DNA of 64,000 bases from Trichoplax adhaerens (GCF_000150275.1 NW_002060944.1:2952152-3016151), one strand, 5' to 3'. Numbered from the stretch's first letter, positions 15,034-30,045 are shown. Notes: a model not told the origin generated them from the sequence alone. Numbers and translations: made by a program.

Positions 15034-18000
15034 ATGGTATACGACTCTCGCTTAGAATTTGCTGTTAAATTGGGCGGTGGAATTTTGGTTTCTTACTTGG
15101 CATATAAATTATTATTACGCCACCGTAGGCATGATCCTTTTTGTGATCAATTTCTCGCAAGTTACGATTACATTATTATAGGGGGCGGAACAGCCGGTTG
15201 TATACTTGCTAATCGATTGACTGAAGATCCTAATGTAACCGTTTTATTACTGGAAGCTGGAGGAAAATATGATCACTTTCTAGCGAAAGTGCCTGCTGCA
15301 TCCCCTCTTCTGCAAGCAGATTCTGCAATTAATTGGTGCTACAAGGTATACGAATATATCACCTATTTATCCACAGACTAAGTAAAAGTTATAGCGTAGC
15401 GTTCATTACCAAAATAGTTACTCTAGTCGCAGATATTTCTTGTACACAAAACGTATGTGTAAACAGTGTTACAAACATTTTTCATAACAGCTACGATATT
15501 TAACGTTACTAACTGCTAGTATATAGGATATAAAAATCATTTCGGTTCTAATATTAGACCAATAATTATTGATTAATCATCTCATTATCTATTTAGTCAT
15601 TGCCCCAGCAAAATTCATGTCTAGCTTGTACCGATAATATGCTTTTATGGCCTCGAGGAAAGGTAATTTATAGGCAATCCCGATTACGAGCATTCTTATT
15701 TCAAACTTACAAACCAAGCTTTTCAATTCCTTTAAACAGATTTTGGGAGGAAGTAGTTCAATTAATTCCTTAATTTATATGAGAGGCTGCAAGGCAGATT
15801 ATGATCTGTGGCAGCAGATAGGTAGAGTTTAAATTAAATTATTAAAGTGACATGGTTTGTTATATCTGCTATATTATCACTTTAAATTTAATCTTAAAAT
15901 TTTCCTCTTCGAGTTGTAACTTTTGAGTCAATGGCGATGTTGGCATTCTAAATTCTGCCAAATATTAACATAAATTACTTGTTGCAGGTGCTGAAGGATG
16001 GAGTTACGACGATGTCCTACCATATTTTAAGAAATTTGAAAATAACACAAGGTATTTAACTTAGCTCTGAAACTACTTAAAACCGATGATTACAATATGA
16101 AGAAGGGGTTAAATTGAAATTTTGTTACTGTAATATGTAACCTAAGACCTGAATTTCAAAACGATTCACAACACGGGATTGGAGGGCCAATTACAATCAG
16201 TGATCCTGATATTACTGCACCTTATACAGAGGCATTTATTAAAGCAGGTATGTATATTACTTAGTTAGTATTTTTATATCGAATACATGCTATGGTATTC
16301 CATGGAATGATCTTGAAATATCATTCTTCTGAGATTATACTATCTTGCCGATAATCCACGATAGGTGAAGAAGCAGGATTTCCTAGGTGTGATATCAATG
16401 GCGGTATCAAGGTTTGATAAACAATTTATATCAAGCTTTAGCTATTGGATAGGGACTTCATTTATCAAAATGACGATGGTTTAGTGACTGCTTTACTTAT
16501 AGTCTTGTCTTATCTTACTTCGTATTTTTTATTTTTAATAACAAAATATAATATAGACTGGATTTGATTATGGTCAAGTATTTGTTGGCAATGGAGTAAG
16601 ACAAAGCACTGCTGAATCTTATTTGACTCAGGACGTAATGAACAGAAAAAATCTCCACATCGGTGTATTTTGTCACGTCAGCAAGGTGATTAATATCTGA
16701 ACTAGTTTAGATTGCATAAATGCAATAGTACATGACATCGCATTGCTATGGCATCGAAACGATAGCAATATTTATCTGTAGCCTTATCTAAAGCCTACCA
16801 AGGTCATTATCCTCAGAGTAAAATATTAGCAGTAAAGGTTTACTGATTCGAAAATACAAATTTCGAAATGAATACTTCTAAATCTTACAAACTATGCTCA
16901 TGTTAAAATTTTAATAATCGGAATAAATTTTATATTAACTTCAAAAGGTGATTTTCAATGAGAAGCGAGCTGCTGGAGTTCAATTTATTAAACAGTAAAA
17001 TCATAATAATTTAGCATTTTTGCTATCACATACAAACAATTACATGGCGTTCGTTAACGATACGTTAAATATAACATTTTTGCATCTCTTATTTTCAATA
17101 ATTGGTTTTCTAGAGGAAAAACGCTTACGATTTACTGCAATGAAGAAGTTTTAGTCTGTGGAGGGACAGTTGGATCACCACAAACATTACTTCTTTCTGG
17201 TGTCGGCCCGAAAGAGGACTTAGAGAAATTAAATGTAAGTTTATAGACTGAGTGAAAATCCCTAAATTTGTATATGCTATAGTGCAATCAGTATACTAAT
17301 GATAAAGCTATTTTGCCATTCTAATCAGCGTTAAGGAATATCACAATGAATTATTCTAAAATTCTGAATTCTGTTAACTTATCTTCTGTTATTGTATGCC
17401 CTTTCATTGCTTATAGATATTTTATCCTTGTCATATTACTTCCATATTGATTACTTACGTACTATTACAAAAATTGTAATGAAATAATGGTATCTACAGA
17501 CTAGTTACATCTCATTCTACAATTATTTATCTGCAGATTCCTGTCATTTCTGATCTACCAGTTGGACGTAATCTACAGGTAGTACTCTACATTCATGCAG
17601 TAAACCAATTCGTAATCGATGCTGTATAAAATAATGTGGTTTGGTTATTCCAGAATCATTGTGGATTAATGATCTCGGCAATATTAAATGATGAATTTCG
17701 AAGCTATAGTTACACAGAAGCATCAATTTCTATCATGAGTGTGCTAAAGTACCTCATTTCTAAAAAGGTAGACCAGTAGCTTACCACAGAAAATAATGAA
17801 GGAGTGCAAAATTTTGTTCTTGGCTTAGTTTGTAACTTTAACTATTGACACTCGTGAATTAATCTATTTGAAAGGGGAAATTAGCTTCTCCAGGTTACGA
17901 AGCATCAGGGTTAATTACCGTTGGTGAAGAATCGGTACACCAAAGTCGATTCTTTCTTAGTTGAATTCTCACTAAAGCTATATTTTGTTAATAACTTATA

Positions 18001-19382
18001 CTAATAACGGTGTTCTTTGTACAGAGTGAATCGTCAGGTGCTGATGTTCTTATCCATCTTGAATCCTTTGGAGCAGATCAACCAGTGATTTATAAAACTT
18101 TTTCTATTGATAAAAAAAGGTATGAACTTTTGAAATGTAATCGGAAGACCTTTTTCCAACTATCGTAAATTTATTTATTGAAACATTAGAATTTCAAGGC
18201 ACAGACCAAAGGGATACATATAATTAGTTTATGACTTGTGTTTGTTTTAGATTTCCATCTTTATATGCGGATGAGGCAGCAAATTCTGATAATTGCGGTT
18301 AGCCATTTGCAATTGTAAATTTAGAAGAGATAATTACTAAAATATAATGCAAAATATGCTGTTTGCAAAAATCTATTGTATATTAATTTTTTACTTCGAC
18401 AGGGTTTTTCTTGGTTCCGATTCTATGTCGTCCTCTTAGCATAGGATGGATCAAGTTGAAATCGACAAATCCACTAGATCACCCTGAAATACAACCAAAT
18501 TATTTTCAGCACCCTCAAGATATACGAAATCTGGCGAAGGTAATGTGTTGGTTAATAGACTTTATTTTGGTAACTCAGTAATTAACATATTGTATGTAAA
18601 GTTAAAGTAAATCGAATGCCTGTTTAGTTTTATTCGTTACAGCTCCGATCATAATACATTCGTACTATATGGGACAGTAATGCAATCTGAATTTAGTCAT
18701 GATGTATTATAGGAAATCTGACAGAATTAAATTTGATAATTTAGAGATTTTATTTTTCAACTATTTTTACTACAGGGGGCTCAGTTTTGTCATAACTTAT
18801 TACAAAGTAAACACTTCAAGCCCTATGTTAAAGGAATACGTCGCTATAATGTTGATTGCCCTCATACATATAACTCTCTTGAATATTGGGAATACGTCTT
18901 GAAACACTTCGCCTACGATGGATACCATCCTGTAAATTTTGTTTCCTTACAATCTTGCTGTAGAAATTAATTAAAAGAAATCATAAAAGTTCAATCTATT
19001 GTTTTAATTCAAATCTAGGTTGGCACTTGCAAGATGGGAGCTTTGAATGATGATTCTGCAGTGGTAGATCCAAACTTAAGGTATATTCTTGTCGTTCTTT
19101 CTAATGCAACACTGTAGTGCATTCGATTCTATTTTGTAATGATGTACTATCCAATGGTTGCACTAGAAAAGGATAATTTTAAAGATGTAAAATAACAATT
19201 GTAACATATTATTCTGTCTATACTACTTTAACCATTTATTTTATATCAGAATTCGTGGATTGAAAGGAATTCGAGTTATTGATGCATCTATCATGCCCGT
19301 AGTAGTTTCTTGCAACCTTTATGCGCCGGTTGCTATGATTGCTGAAAAAGCTGCTGATCTTATTAAGAAGGACAGGTTTTAG
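15034..19382 (+). CDS. GMC oxidoreductase B, membrane-anchored type, complete
   Basis: Eighteen exons join in phase to 604 aa: 15034-15345, 15597-15662, 15740-15821, 15988-16051, 16147-16247, 16365-16411, 16557-16685, 16948-16994, 17114-17234, 17537-17578, 17654-17767, 17875-17934, 18025-18119, 18251-18297, 18403-18539, 18776-18931, 19019-19080 and 19250-19382. Residues about 10-28 form a hydrophobic segment suggesting a membrane anchor or uncleaved signal. The FAD fold follows ([12 protein letters not shown] at 44-55, LLLEAG at 71-76). PRGK/ILGG and [12 protein letters not shown] are the GMC signatures. The catalytic His is in YHPVGTCKMG (about 539) and the Asn in VSCNLYAP (about 583). The protein ends in [12 protein letters not shown]. 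Substrate unknown: an FAD-linked alcohol or polyol dehydrogenase or oxidase is expected from the family. An AATAAA lies at 19393-19398. Confidence 0.95.
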
Positions 19383-22300
19383 CAATTTCTTGAATAAAAG
19401 AGATGGTAATAGCTACGAAAGGGGGCAGCTAAGTGTCGCTATTACTAAGCTATAACATAGATTAAAATCTAATCTGGTTGGTAATTTGTTTTTCGGTAAC
19501 CTTAGGCCTTAAAATTAATGTTTTAGCAAGAGTGATTGTGTATGTGATCATTATGGGATGCTTTTGGATGGTGATATTTGCAGAAAATTTATTAACATTT
19601 TTTCTTTTGGCAATCTTAACAATTTCCTAACAGATGTTTACCTTATGATTACAAGTGGTATATACTGCTATTGCAAATTGATAATGATTTAACTTCCATA
19701 GCGTATAATTATAAAATAGTTTATTACTGCACTTGCGTCATGCATATTAAGGAACTAACTCCTTATTGGTAGCTAAAATCATTGCACACACCAACCTAAT
19801 TGAAACTCTAAAATTAAAGAAGTGTTTCCATGTGTTGTGTTTCCAATAGTTTATCAAAAGCTGTTAATAAAGTGGTACTAGAAAAACTATTTCACATGAA
19901 ATTTTAATCAAAACCTACAGCAATATCGAGTATGCACAGAAGGCTCTGAAACTACTTTAATTGTTTTAAAGACAAGGTATTCTAGTATATACCATATTGC
20001 GAGATAGTCAACTTTAGAAGCTATAAAATAAATAGATTACACAGTACTCGTATAAAGGAAAGTTTTCTTAATATTCAGTTCAATGAGTATAGATTAAAAT
20101 TTATTTCATTTTGTAGCAAAATAGAAACTTGAGTAAGTAATTTAATAAATTCAGGAAAAATACGCTTTGTATTCTATAATTGGGTTTATCAGGACCATAT
20201 GTTGTTCATATGAAATGCTAAATCTAATAAACTGCAGTTATATATACAAACAAAGAACATACACGAACCCAAGCTATACGAAATATCTTTAAAAGTCTAC
20301 TATTAGCGCGCTTGCTGAATATTCGACTTATAACCGTAATAAAAAATCTTAAAAATCTCTCGAACCAGTTGAAGAATAGGTTTAGGATTAACAATACACA
20401 CGTTAATTTGGGCAGAGTCTAACTTACGATATTAGTAGCACTAAGGGTCTACCAGAAGTTTCAAAGACTCTTTCGGCATTTAATGAAATTAACATTATTC
20501 GACCACAATTAAAAATCAGGAGTATTACTAATAAAAATTGAGCTGAATTTGATTTTGTATTAAGTAATATTGAAAATTTCGCGTACACCGAAAATGGCTA
20601 TTTATACGGTACTAGAAGCCTATTTTAATTTGCTAAGCGTGCATATAAATTAGATCTTTATTTGAAACCCTATCCGAACCAGAGGCATATATTAAATCTG
20701 ATCTGAATATAACTAAAAATTGTTTTACTCAAAGGATCGTCTGAAACGTTAGGCTTAGAATTTACTGATAAATTTATTTTCTCCCGAGCTTCAGATACGG
20801 TAGTGACTTACGGTATGTCAAAATTTACAACCAGCTCGTATTAAAAATCTGCTTAAGAACTTTAGGAAATTTTAGCATCATTTATAGTAAATTGCCATAT
20901 CTTTGGTATTACCTATCCAATGCATATTTTGGTTTTTATCCAACGAATTATTTATTGATAACTTCTGTCATTCATAAGAAACGGTAATGAATAGAAAAAA
21001 TTTGCTTTAAAGGCTATTGTTATTAATAGCCAGGAATACATGAGATATAAGGCAATTAATTAAATTAGTCTTAAGTAGTAACTAGCTATGCCACCCTTCT
21101 ACGAACCAAGCGTTCATCCCCTTAAGTTTTGTAGCATAATTCTATATTAATCAATGTTTAATTTAAGTATTATTATCTGGTACATTTTATTTGACAAAGT
21201 TTGGCAGAGTAGAAAATGTTTATATTGAAGAAAACATAAGAAATTGTCAATAGCTTTTGAAAAATGTAACGGAGTATAAAGGATTCGGTTATATTTTTAA
21301 AAGCATAGACAAGCTGCTATAACAGTGCTGCAATTATCGAAACTACAGAAACTATTCTCAATAGTGATGATATATAGTTGGGTTGAATTAGTTTTAAATA
21401 ATAATTAATTAATAATGGTTATCCGTAGTGCTTCTCTGCCTCAGTTACTTATGGACCAACTCCCAGATTACTATGTCTGCATATTTCTATAACGCGAATC
21501 TGAGAATGATAACAATGATATCACAACCATTTATTCTTCCTTGACTGTTAATAAAATTAAGACTTAAAAGCATCAGATTATTGAAAGTAAATATATGACA
21601 CAAGCAGATATACTGCCAGCATATATGCACCTTACGCACAGTAGTGTAATCATTTATTAATAATTTTTATAATTTATAATTAATTTGATAGGTATTGTGG
21701 CGAATGATCCTTTTTCGAAAATCTAATTACCGTTATTAAATTACAAATTTGTAATGATAATATTTCATTCACCGACAAATTGAATTCGATATTGAATTAT
21801 TTCTAAAGAGTGAAGATTCGACAAATTATGGGTGCGTTATGCCAAATAGAAGAAAAACAATTTGTTTTCAACCGTCGCAAATTTTAAGCTATGAGTATGA
21901 TATAGGCGTAAATGCACGTATGTACAGAGTAGGTGGAACAAATTTTCTACCGAAAGAAATAAAAATTGCTACGGTATCATACCTGGCACTGGTTATCAAA
22001 TCAAAGTCTGTATATTGTCATATGTCATATATATCCCTTCAAGACTAATCGTCATCTAGTTTTCGAATTGCAATTTTTTTAAATTAAAATTTAAGCCCTG
22101 AGATCTTATAATTCTGTACCATTCAATTAGCTCACAAACCTGCGTATAAAAAATTCAATTGTGTGCAATATTCGAAAAAAAGTACCGTAGTAAAGAATAA
22201 ATTGTGATACTGGTCGTTGTGTTAGAAACCAATTGAAAGATAGTGCTTTAAATTCATTACGGGTAGTGCAAAGCTGTTAAAATTACCATATTGTTTCATA

Positions 22301-24778
22301 ATTTAGAATTTAGAATTTAAATATTTGGTATTGAAGGTTCAAACTCAATTACTGAGTATATAATTATCGAAATGGCTTCTGCATTGTATTAGATAGCGAG
22401 TTAAGATTTAAATATAAGTAAAAATCCAATTTCGTCAAAAGTAGCAGTAATAAAATTCTTTTTCCATCAAATGATTCAAAAATGATCTGACACAAACTAT
22501 ATACTGAGAAATAGCACTTACAGACTCTTTCATTACTACATCGTAGTATTCTCTAGTAACTAGCAGCATAGCTACTATCCTATATCAAATCAAAATTTAT
22601 CGTAGACAAAGTACGATATGGTACTAATGTTTAGGGTTATTTCGATACTTCACGTTCATGTTATTTGCCTACTCTAGCCGATATTTGATGTAATAATAAT
22701 ATAAATCAAAATCCTGTCAGGATAGGGTGCGACTTATGGAGTTCTTAGGCGACTTTTGCACTAATTTTATGATTGTAAGGTCGAATAAATTACATAAAAA
22801 GTGTTAAAGTAATCCAATTATTGGTATTGGCATACTAACCACTAATTAAATGATTAAAGGCAGATTAGGCGACATATTTTGTTTATGTTGCCTCATATTC
22901 TTGATGTTTGTAGTAATATCCGATAAATCTTTCATATAATTTAATTACCATCCACTTACCAATTTACTTCTAATCTTTAGCACTTCACAAAACTGGCTGT
23001 TTACTTTAAAGGATAAGCAAATATTAAATTATAGAACAAAATATTGATATCCAAGTTTTTTAAAAGCACTTTGAGTTTGTTAGTGGAGTCTCAAAGGGAG
23101 TTAACGATAACTTCTCTTTTACATTCTCTATTCTTACATTGTTATATTATTCCTCACATAAGCCTTACTTACATGTAGAAGGAAGGTTCTGAAATTTAGA
23201 TACTCAAGAACTTTATTGATTACTTGTAATTGTCTTCTTTGCACCTCATTTAAAGTGTTTTAAAAATAATATGCATATTTGAGTGGTGCCAATCATTATG
23301 CATATGCCGTAAAGCTTGAAATGTAAGAAATACGGACGATAATACGTTTACTTTGGTCATCGTTAGCCTTTAAAACAGTAGTAATAGCCTATTCCATAGA
23401 TTTATAGAAATCATTAATATCTGCATAGCTTTATCCAGCCTTAATTTATTAGCATAAGGGCATAGAAGAGTAGCTTGCACGTTGTATTACTATTAGCCAT
23501 AGGCTTACAATATTTTAACAATATTTTAGCCACTATAGAATAAAGTTGTATGATTTTGAGCTCGATTGTAAACAGGTGTTAAATTATGCCGTATGACTGC
23601 TATTGGTCATTTATTAATTGAGATCAGACGTTTTAATTTTGGAACAACTCCTTCAAGCTATGCACATTATATTGATCACAGCATGATATTTTAATTTAAT
23701 AAAAATTATAGGTTGATAAGTTTGTTTGTAATTTATCTTTTCTCTCTGTAATTGTTTAAAGAAAGTATAAATTAGCGTGTTTGAGATAAAATCATTGGAT
23801 TTACCCTTACTTTGGTTAATTCTTCATTCACCTTTCCTAAGGTACTGTAAAAAATTCTTTGATTTAAATATGTTATATTCTGTTTAAGTTCTACAGAGTC
23901 CTTTAAGCATTAGAGATTTGGTTCAATTCTAACTAAGCTATAAATTTAGACAGTCTACAACGAGGGTTTAAAAGGCCAAACTTAAAATTCTGATAAATTG
24001 TTTATAAATCTTTAATATAGCATAATACCAACATACTGACCTACATCATACTTCAGGTCATGAATTAGATCAATTTATCCATTTACTGTACAGGTCAGAT
24101 ATAGCAGCAAATTAATCTTCTATAAGTAGTCCATGTAATATATAAAAGTTGTTCAATTAGAATTATAATCAGAGATTAGCGTATACGCGTATTAAAGAAC
24201 AAAATCATTGACTGGCTTCTCAGCTTACTTCGTTGTCGTATCTACTTATAAAAGTAGGATAACTATATTTGCAATTGAATACTACAATATGCTGCTTCGT
24301 AGACGTGAATGAAGTATCTAATAAGTTAGCACTTAAAGAAGGTGTTACTCTTGAGTGTGCAATATAAATTGTAATTTATTGCAAAATTTTAAAGTCCGCT
24401 TAGGTTGCTTTTTATCAGTTTTTATGCAAAAATGCCATAGTATGAGCATAATGGTACTGTATAAAGCTTTATGGTTAGGATCTATAAATATAAGAAAAGT
24501 ATTGCCGGTTTTCACTTGTAGTTAATAACAGTTAAAAACTCTATAAGTGCAGCAATATGTATTCTTATATTCTTTTTTACCTTATAACTATAACGCTTTT
24601 TAGTTTGGAAAATTATGCTTAGAACTACTTTATATATACATTCGATGAGAGTGACAAATACCCTGATGAAATGATCTAGTGTTACATTGTCGTGAAACAG
24701 CTCAATTTTAATGAATTATCTTTTTTCTATTACCTAAAAAATATTCGTAGTTTTGCTGCCTTTTAAGACCTTAAAATC
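19383..24778. other. long intergenic region, no gene recognised
   Basis: This 5.4 kb lies between GMC-B and the calpain, both on the plus strand. It is AT-rich with short, unrelated open frames (the longest about 70 codons, at 21839-22048). No exon could be joined to a recognisable protein family, and I saw no repeat array or RNA gene. It should contain the calpain promoter near its right end. Confidence 0.5.
19393..19398 (+). terminator. possible poly(A) signal of GMC-B
   Basis: A canonical AATAAA lies 11 bases after the GMC-B stop codon. This would give a very short 3' UTR, so a later signal may be used instead. Confidence 0.4.
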
Positions 24779-27700
24779 ATGTCTGCTCCATCTCCGATAA
24801 CCCAGTATAAAGATCAAGATTATAATGCGCTCAAGGCACAGTGCTTAGAAAGTGGGAAATTATTCGAAGATCCAACATTTCCTGCTAATGATTCCTCGTT
24901 ATATTACGATAAACGTGAAAGTCACGGAATTGTTTGGCTGCGGCCTAAAGTACGTAAAGAGACAAGTAAAATCTAATATATAATTTACTCGCTCGGTGTC
25001 AGTGAAACGATTTAGAAAATTGGTTTCAGAACCTACTTGGCTGCTAAGCCTTTTTAATCAAATAGAGCTCATTAAAACTATATGTACGATAATGGACCCG
25101 TTAAATTCTTCGATAGTCGTGCTTCTTAATCAGTCCATGTACTAGTAAAAAGGATGAAATCAACCTTATTTTGCATACCTATATTCTTCTGATTAATATA
25201 GAACTTCAATTTGAGAGATAAATGTCACTTAGTATATCTATACGGACTTTTTCCCCGTAGTTCTAGATGTAAATGCTCTTATCTACGCTGTGCAGCTAAA
25301 ATCAATACTGATTTATATGTTATGTACTGCAACTAAGAGTTTCGTTAATTCTAAAAATTAGAAATTATTAGATAAACCGCCTGTTACAGAATAAAATATA
25401 TAATAATACAACGCAATAATAAATATATACATTTTGCAGCTAACAGTAACTTAACATTTGTAAAATTTTTAGTAAATGTGCAATATTTGTAGGCATACTT
25501 AAGACTAAGTAAATTAATGATTTATTCCGCGCCATATATATAATATTTCATAGGCTGCTGCAGTGGGATTTATTCAGTCCATATGTACAGTACAATGTAA
25601 AGAAAGTACTTTCATTTAAAGAAATATCATCAACGTAGCATTGCTTTACATGCCTAGTACTTCAGTAACTGCAGTAACTGCAGGAATTTTAAAATTGGAT
25701 TAAATATGATTATGATTATCGTTCTTGTTTACTATTGCGAGTGTAGTCGTCACATGTAAAGCTACTATACTACAAGCAATTGTAAACTAAATGATCTAGT
25801 CCACGATAATATAATCATATAAGTATTACAGTATCTTGCGTTGATTGAAAAACAATTTTCTAGACTACTCCTATATTGATATTACTATAGGAGATAACTG
25901 ACGATCCAAAACTTTACGTTGATGGTGGAGACCGTCTCGACATGCGTCAAGGTCGGCTAGGTGATTGCTGGTTTGTTGCGTCGTTGTCGTCTTTGGCTAC
26001 CGAAAAGAATTTGCTATACCGTGTTATACCGAATGATCAGACCTTTGATAAGGATTATGCAGGCATTTTGCATGTTCGATTTTGGCGTATGGGTCAGTGG
26101 GCTGATATAGTTATTGATGATCGCCTTCCATGTTTTGAGAAATCGAAAAGGCCATGTTACGTTCATCCAAGTGATAAACATGAATTTTGGGGTTGTTTCA
26201 TCGAGAAAGCTTATGCAAAGTAAGTTAGACTTAAAATGTAGGATTCATCAAAGATATACTATTATATATGTACATTATGTATATCTTTAGCAGTTATTTA
26301 GATTCCTATTCCGTTATCACACTTATTAGTGGTATTTCATACGCATGTTTGTATTCACGATACCATTTAAGAGTAAGCCGTCGTTTGCTTCGGCACTGAC
26401 TGGTACTTTACAACGTAGATTAGTACGAAATGTTAGATGGCGTCTGATTCATATAATCGGTTTTGATTGATTGCAATGAAGTTTCTTTTCTATTGTGCTA
26501 CCTTGATATTTCAATATATAAATCCGATATTGTGGTAATTCACGTAGATAGTACTGGCAATAATACAGTATATTAGTTTATGAATCATAATGGTACCTAT
26601 AATGTATTATAACTACAAGGCAATATTGTCTATAAGCTGGAGTTGTAAAAATTTTGACTTGATGAGTTTAAGTTAGAAAAATAGATGACTTCTAATTGTT
26701 TTGTGGCCTCTCTAGAGCTCGAAATCATTCTTGTTTTCTATCTACGACATCTTGTATTGTACTACATGTAAACTTTAAGTGTAAACAAATTTTTTGGCGA
26801 TATAAAGAGTAGTCTACCACTACAACTAAAAATAAGTGAATAATTGCTGATTTGCTGTGCATTGAATTTATAGGGTTAATAATAGTTATGAAGCTTTAGT
26901 AGGAGGCGTCAACTGGGAAGCTCTAGAAACTTTCACTGGCGGAATTCATGAAGACTATCACATGCCCAGTATGCCCGCAGATGGATTTCAACGGATTTTT
27001 AACGCACTGGCTCGTCATTCTTTATTAGGATGCTTCGGGGTAACTCAGCTAAGTTTTATTTGACTACAATCGACTATACGTCAAATGAGATTTGCGTATA
27101 ATAAATTAAATTTTCTGGTCGATGATCTTGCAATGCGGCTGTTGCAAATGATTTCACTTTAATAAATACGTATACCGTACGTAAGCAGTAGCTACTAGAA
27201 TGAAAATATCGTATGAGCCGAGATTTATCTGTTATGCGTACAGTATATGCAGGTACTTCATTCTTCTATCCATCCTTTTCAGGTTCATCATGAAAAAGGA
27301 GTCAAGGGGCATGTACTACCTAATGGACTGGTTTGGGGCCATGCCTATAGCGTCGACAAGGCTGCGAAAGTATGTACACTGTACAGTCACGGTCTTTTTT
27401 AGTAATCCATGATACAGTATATAGCAAGTTTTAAATCAATTCGAAGAAGTTTCCCCGTGGCTTGAATTTAAATTATAATATTTAGTATTTTATTAACTCA
27501 CTTGCATACATAATACTGTCAGTACCGTATTCTACAAATTTACGGGCGATATTTTATGTGATATTAACACAAGACGTACGCATAAACGGTGTATATATAC
27601 GGTAATAGGTCAAGATCGAAGGCAATGATGAGGAAGTACCTTTAGTAAGGATTCGAAATCCTTGGGGTTGTGGAGAATGGAAAGGAGCATGGAGCGATGG

Positions 27701-28839
27701 GTAAGAAACAAATAAAATACTACTACACGTGTATGCAACTAGTGAACGTAATGTTATCCGACCATCTGCGATGGAATCTGTTGCTGTAATTTCTAAACTC
27801 TTTATAAAGTATCGTGTACAACATAAAATGTATAGTGAAATTGATAAAACATTCGAACGTGTGTTAATGAATTGATAGTTCAGCTGAGTGGGATACCGTT
27901 AGCGAAGAGACGAAAAAAGCTATAGGAATGGCCGTCGCCAATAATGGTGAATTTTGGTAAGTATAGCGGATGGATATTTCTGGTTGGTGAGATAGCCGTT
28001 AAAGTGATTGTTATAATTTTTATATTTCGTTTAGTAAGTATTAAGCAGTGTATGTGATCATGTGCATTATGAGGATAGAGTGGTACCTCCTTGAAATAAC
28101 TTTTTGATATTTATAGGATGTCGTACGAAGATTTCATCTCCAATTATGTAACTTTAGAGATCTGTATGCTAAAGCCCGATATTGAATATAAGGATGGAAA
28201 CAAAATGAAATGGAATTTTGTAGAAGTGGCAGGTGAGTGGAAAAAGGGCGTCAATGCCGGTGGTTGCTGGAATTTTCGCAAGACATATCACACTAATCCA
28301 CAAATACGCTTTGAGATTCCAGTAAGTAAACATCAGAACTGATTTTATCGATCAATTTTCAATAGTTCAATGATTATATGTACTAATCGTACTAATTATA
28401 GGCGTTATTATTATTAATATTAATACTTTTCAGTTATGTACGGCATCAATAATTTTACTAATTTTTTGTCCTTGTTGATATTTCATTGAAACAATCTAAT
28501 TAGGAGGATGATACCCCAGAAGGAACATCAATATTCATTGCATTAATGCAAATGTTTACACGACCGTTTGCTGGAGAGCATAAGAAAACTCAATCGATAT
28601 GTTTTACTATCTACAGAGTGGAAGGCGATCAAGTTGGTAAAAGGTTAGATGAAAACTACCTTCTGCATCATCGATTCAATGCCAGGTGTAAAGCTTTCGG
28701 TAGATCTGCGGAGATTTCGAACCGATTTACTTTCAAGAAAGGGCATTATGTCGTTATTCCAGTAACCTACAAACCTGATGAAGAGACTAAGTTTTGCTTA
28801 CGAATTTTTACAGAAAAACCTATCAATGTTACAAAGTAA
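24779..28839 (+). CDS. calpain-type cysteine protease without penta-EF-hand domain
   Basis: Eight exons join in phase to 487 aa: 24779-24949, 25891-26219, 26874-27039, 27283-27369, 27609-27700, 27879-27956, 28117-28321 and 28504-28839. The N-terminus has the family phrase [15 protein letters not shown]. The catalytic triad is intact: Cys83 in [11 protein letters not shown], His242 in LVWGHAYSV and Asn268 in IRNPWG. Other core blocks are [40 protein letters not shown] and [13 protein letters not shown]. Domain III (C2-like) follows from about residue 300 and ends near [10 protein letters not shown]. There is no C-terminal penta-EF-hand domain, so this is an atypical calpain, closest in block order to the calpain-5-like group. 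The stretch between the FTGGI block and His242 is shorter than in classical calpains. It is predicted to be an active calcium-dependent cytosolic protease; the exact orthologue is uncertain. Confidence 0.93.
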
Positions 28840-29856
28840 TCTTCCTCCTATACCCATACACTTGGTTTATAGGTTCCACCAGCATAGATAAACGCTGCTA
28901 GTTTACACGCTATGATCCATGTTTGGATAAGTAAAGCACAAATTTAAATTGCATTTTATAGTTGCAACTGCATGGCAAAATTGAAGTACTTCTCCCATTG
29001 GTATAATGTCATCTCAACGTGCGCGTCGATGTTTGTTACCGTGGTCGCTGTACAATTGTTAATTTGATCAAGTAATTTCTTAGTTACCCGTATCTTCATT
29101 AAGCTAATTGCTTGATTATTGCGAAAAGCATCACGATACTGCATTGACTCTATGATTGGCATTACGTGTATTAATGATAATTAATAAAATTGAATGAAGA
29201 AAATGGTAGCTGTAGCCATGTTGAATTTGAATTTTAAGTAACAGTATCATAATCAAAACTTTATCATGGAGAAACTGACCTACCATGACTGCATCCTATC
29301 GAACCGGAAATGATATTACAGTACAGTACTGTAGAAAGCCTATACTGTTGATCTTTTGGTACAGGATCGCTAGTGTGCATGCAATTTACTATCGCTAGTA
29401 AAATTCGAGAAAACACGTCTTTTTCACTTTATACTACATAGTATTTTGATTCTTATATCTTTCAGACGTAGGCCTGTCGTTAATTGCTTACTAATCGATC
29501 CTTCGTGGTACTAATGGTACTTGTACCATGCTTTTACAACGCAAGATAATGTACCGCATTAACGCGACGCGGCAACTTTTGCTTGATTAGCGATGTCATA
29601 TATACAGTATTACAGGATTGTGCAGAACTTCTGCATGAATATCTTTGATATCTCTTTTATTAGTGAACGTACAGAATTTCTTCTTCTATCGTTCCAATCA
29701 GCAGCATTCGATGCTTCCTATAGTCATGGACTCATGGTAGATTATAAAAATTAAAAATTAATTATTTATCATACGGCAACCATAAGTCTAAGAGCAACTG
29801 CGATAACGGCTGCGCGAATTCAACTGCCAGTAACAGGATAGTCATTTGCGGCGCCT

Positions 29857-30045
29857 TACAGTACGTACTGTAGACTGTGCAATACATTGTACTGTGCTGT
29901 CTATTATCTGCAGTACTGTAGGCCGTTTTTTTCCCGACAGATGTATGTACAGTACAGTACAGTACTGTACAGTACAGTATTACAGTACGATACAGTACTG
30001 TACTGTACTGTACGGTAGCACAAGGTTCTGTACTGTACACTGTAA
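29857..30045. repeat. palindromic CAGTAC/GTACTG repeat block with perfect 19-bp arms
   Basis: Dense alternation of CAGTAC and GTACTG units. Positions 29947-29965 and 29995-30013 are perfect 19-base inverted copies separated by 29 bases, able to form a hairpin or cruciform. Open frames of 74-92 codons on both strands here are by-products of the repeat. Confidence 0.8.
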
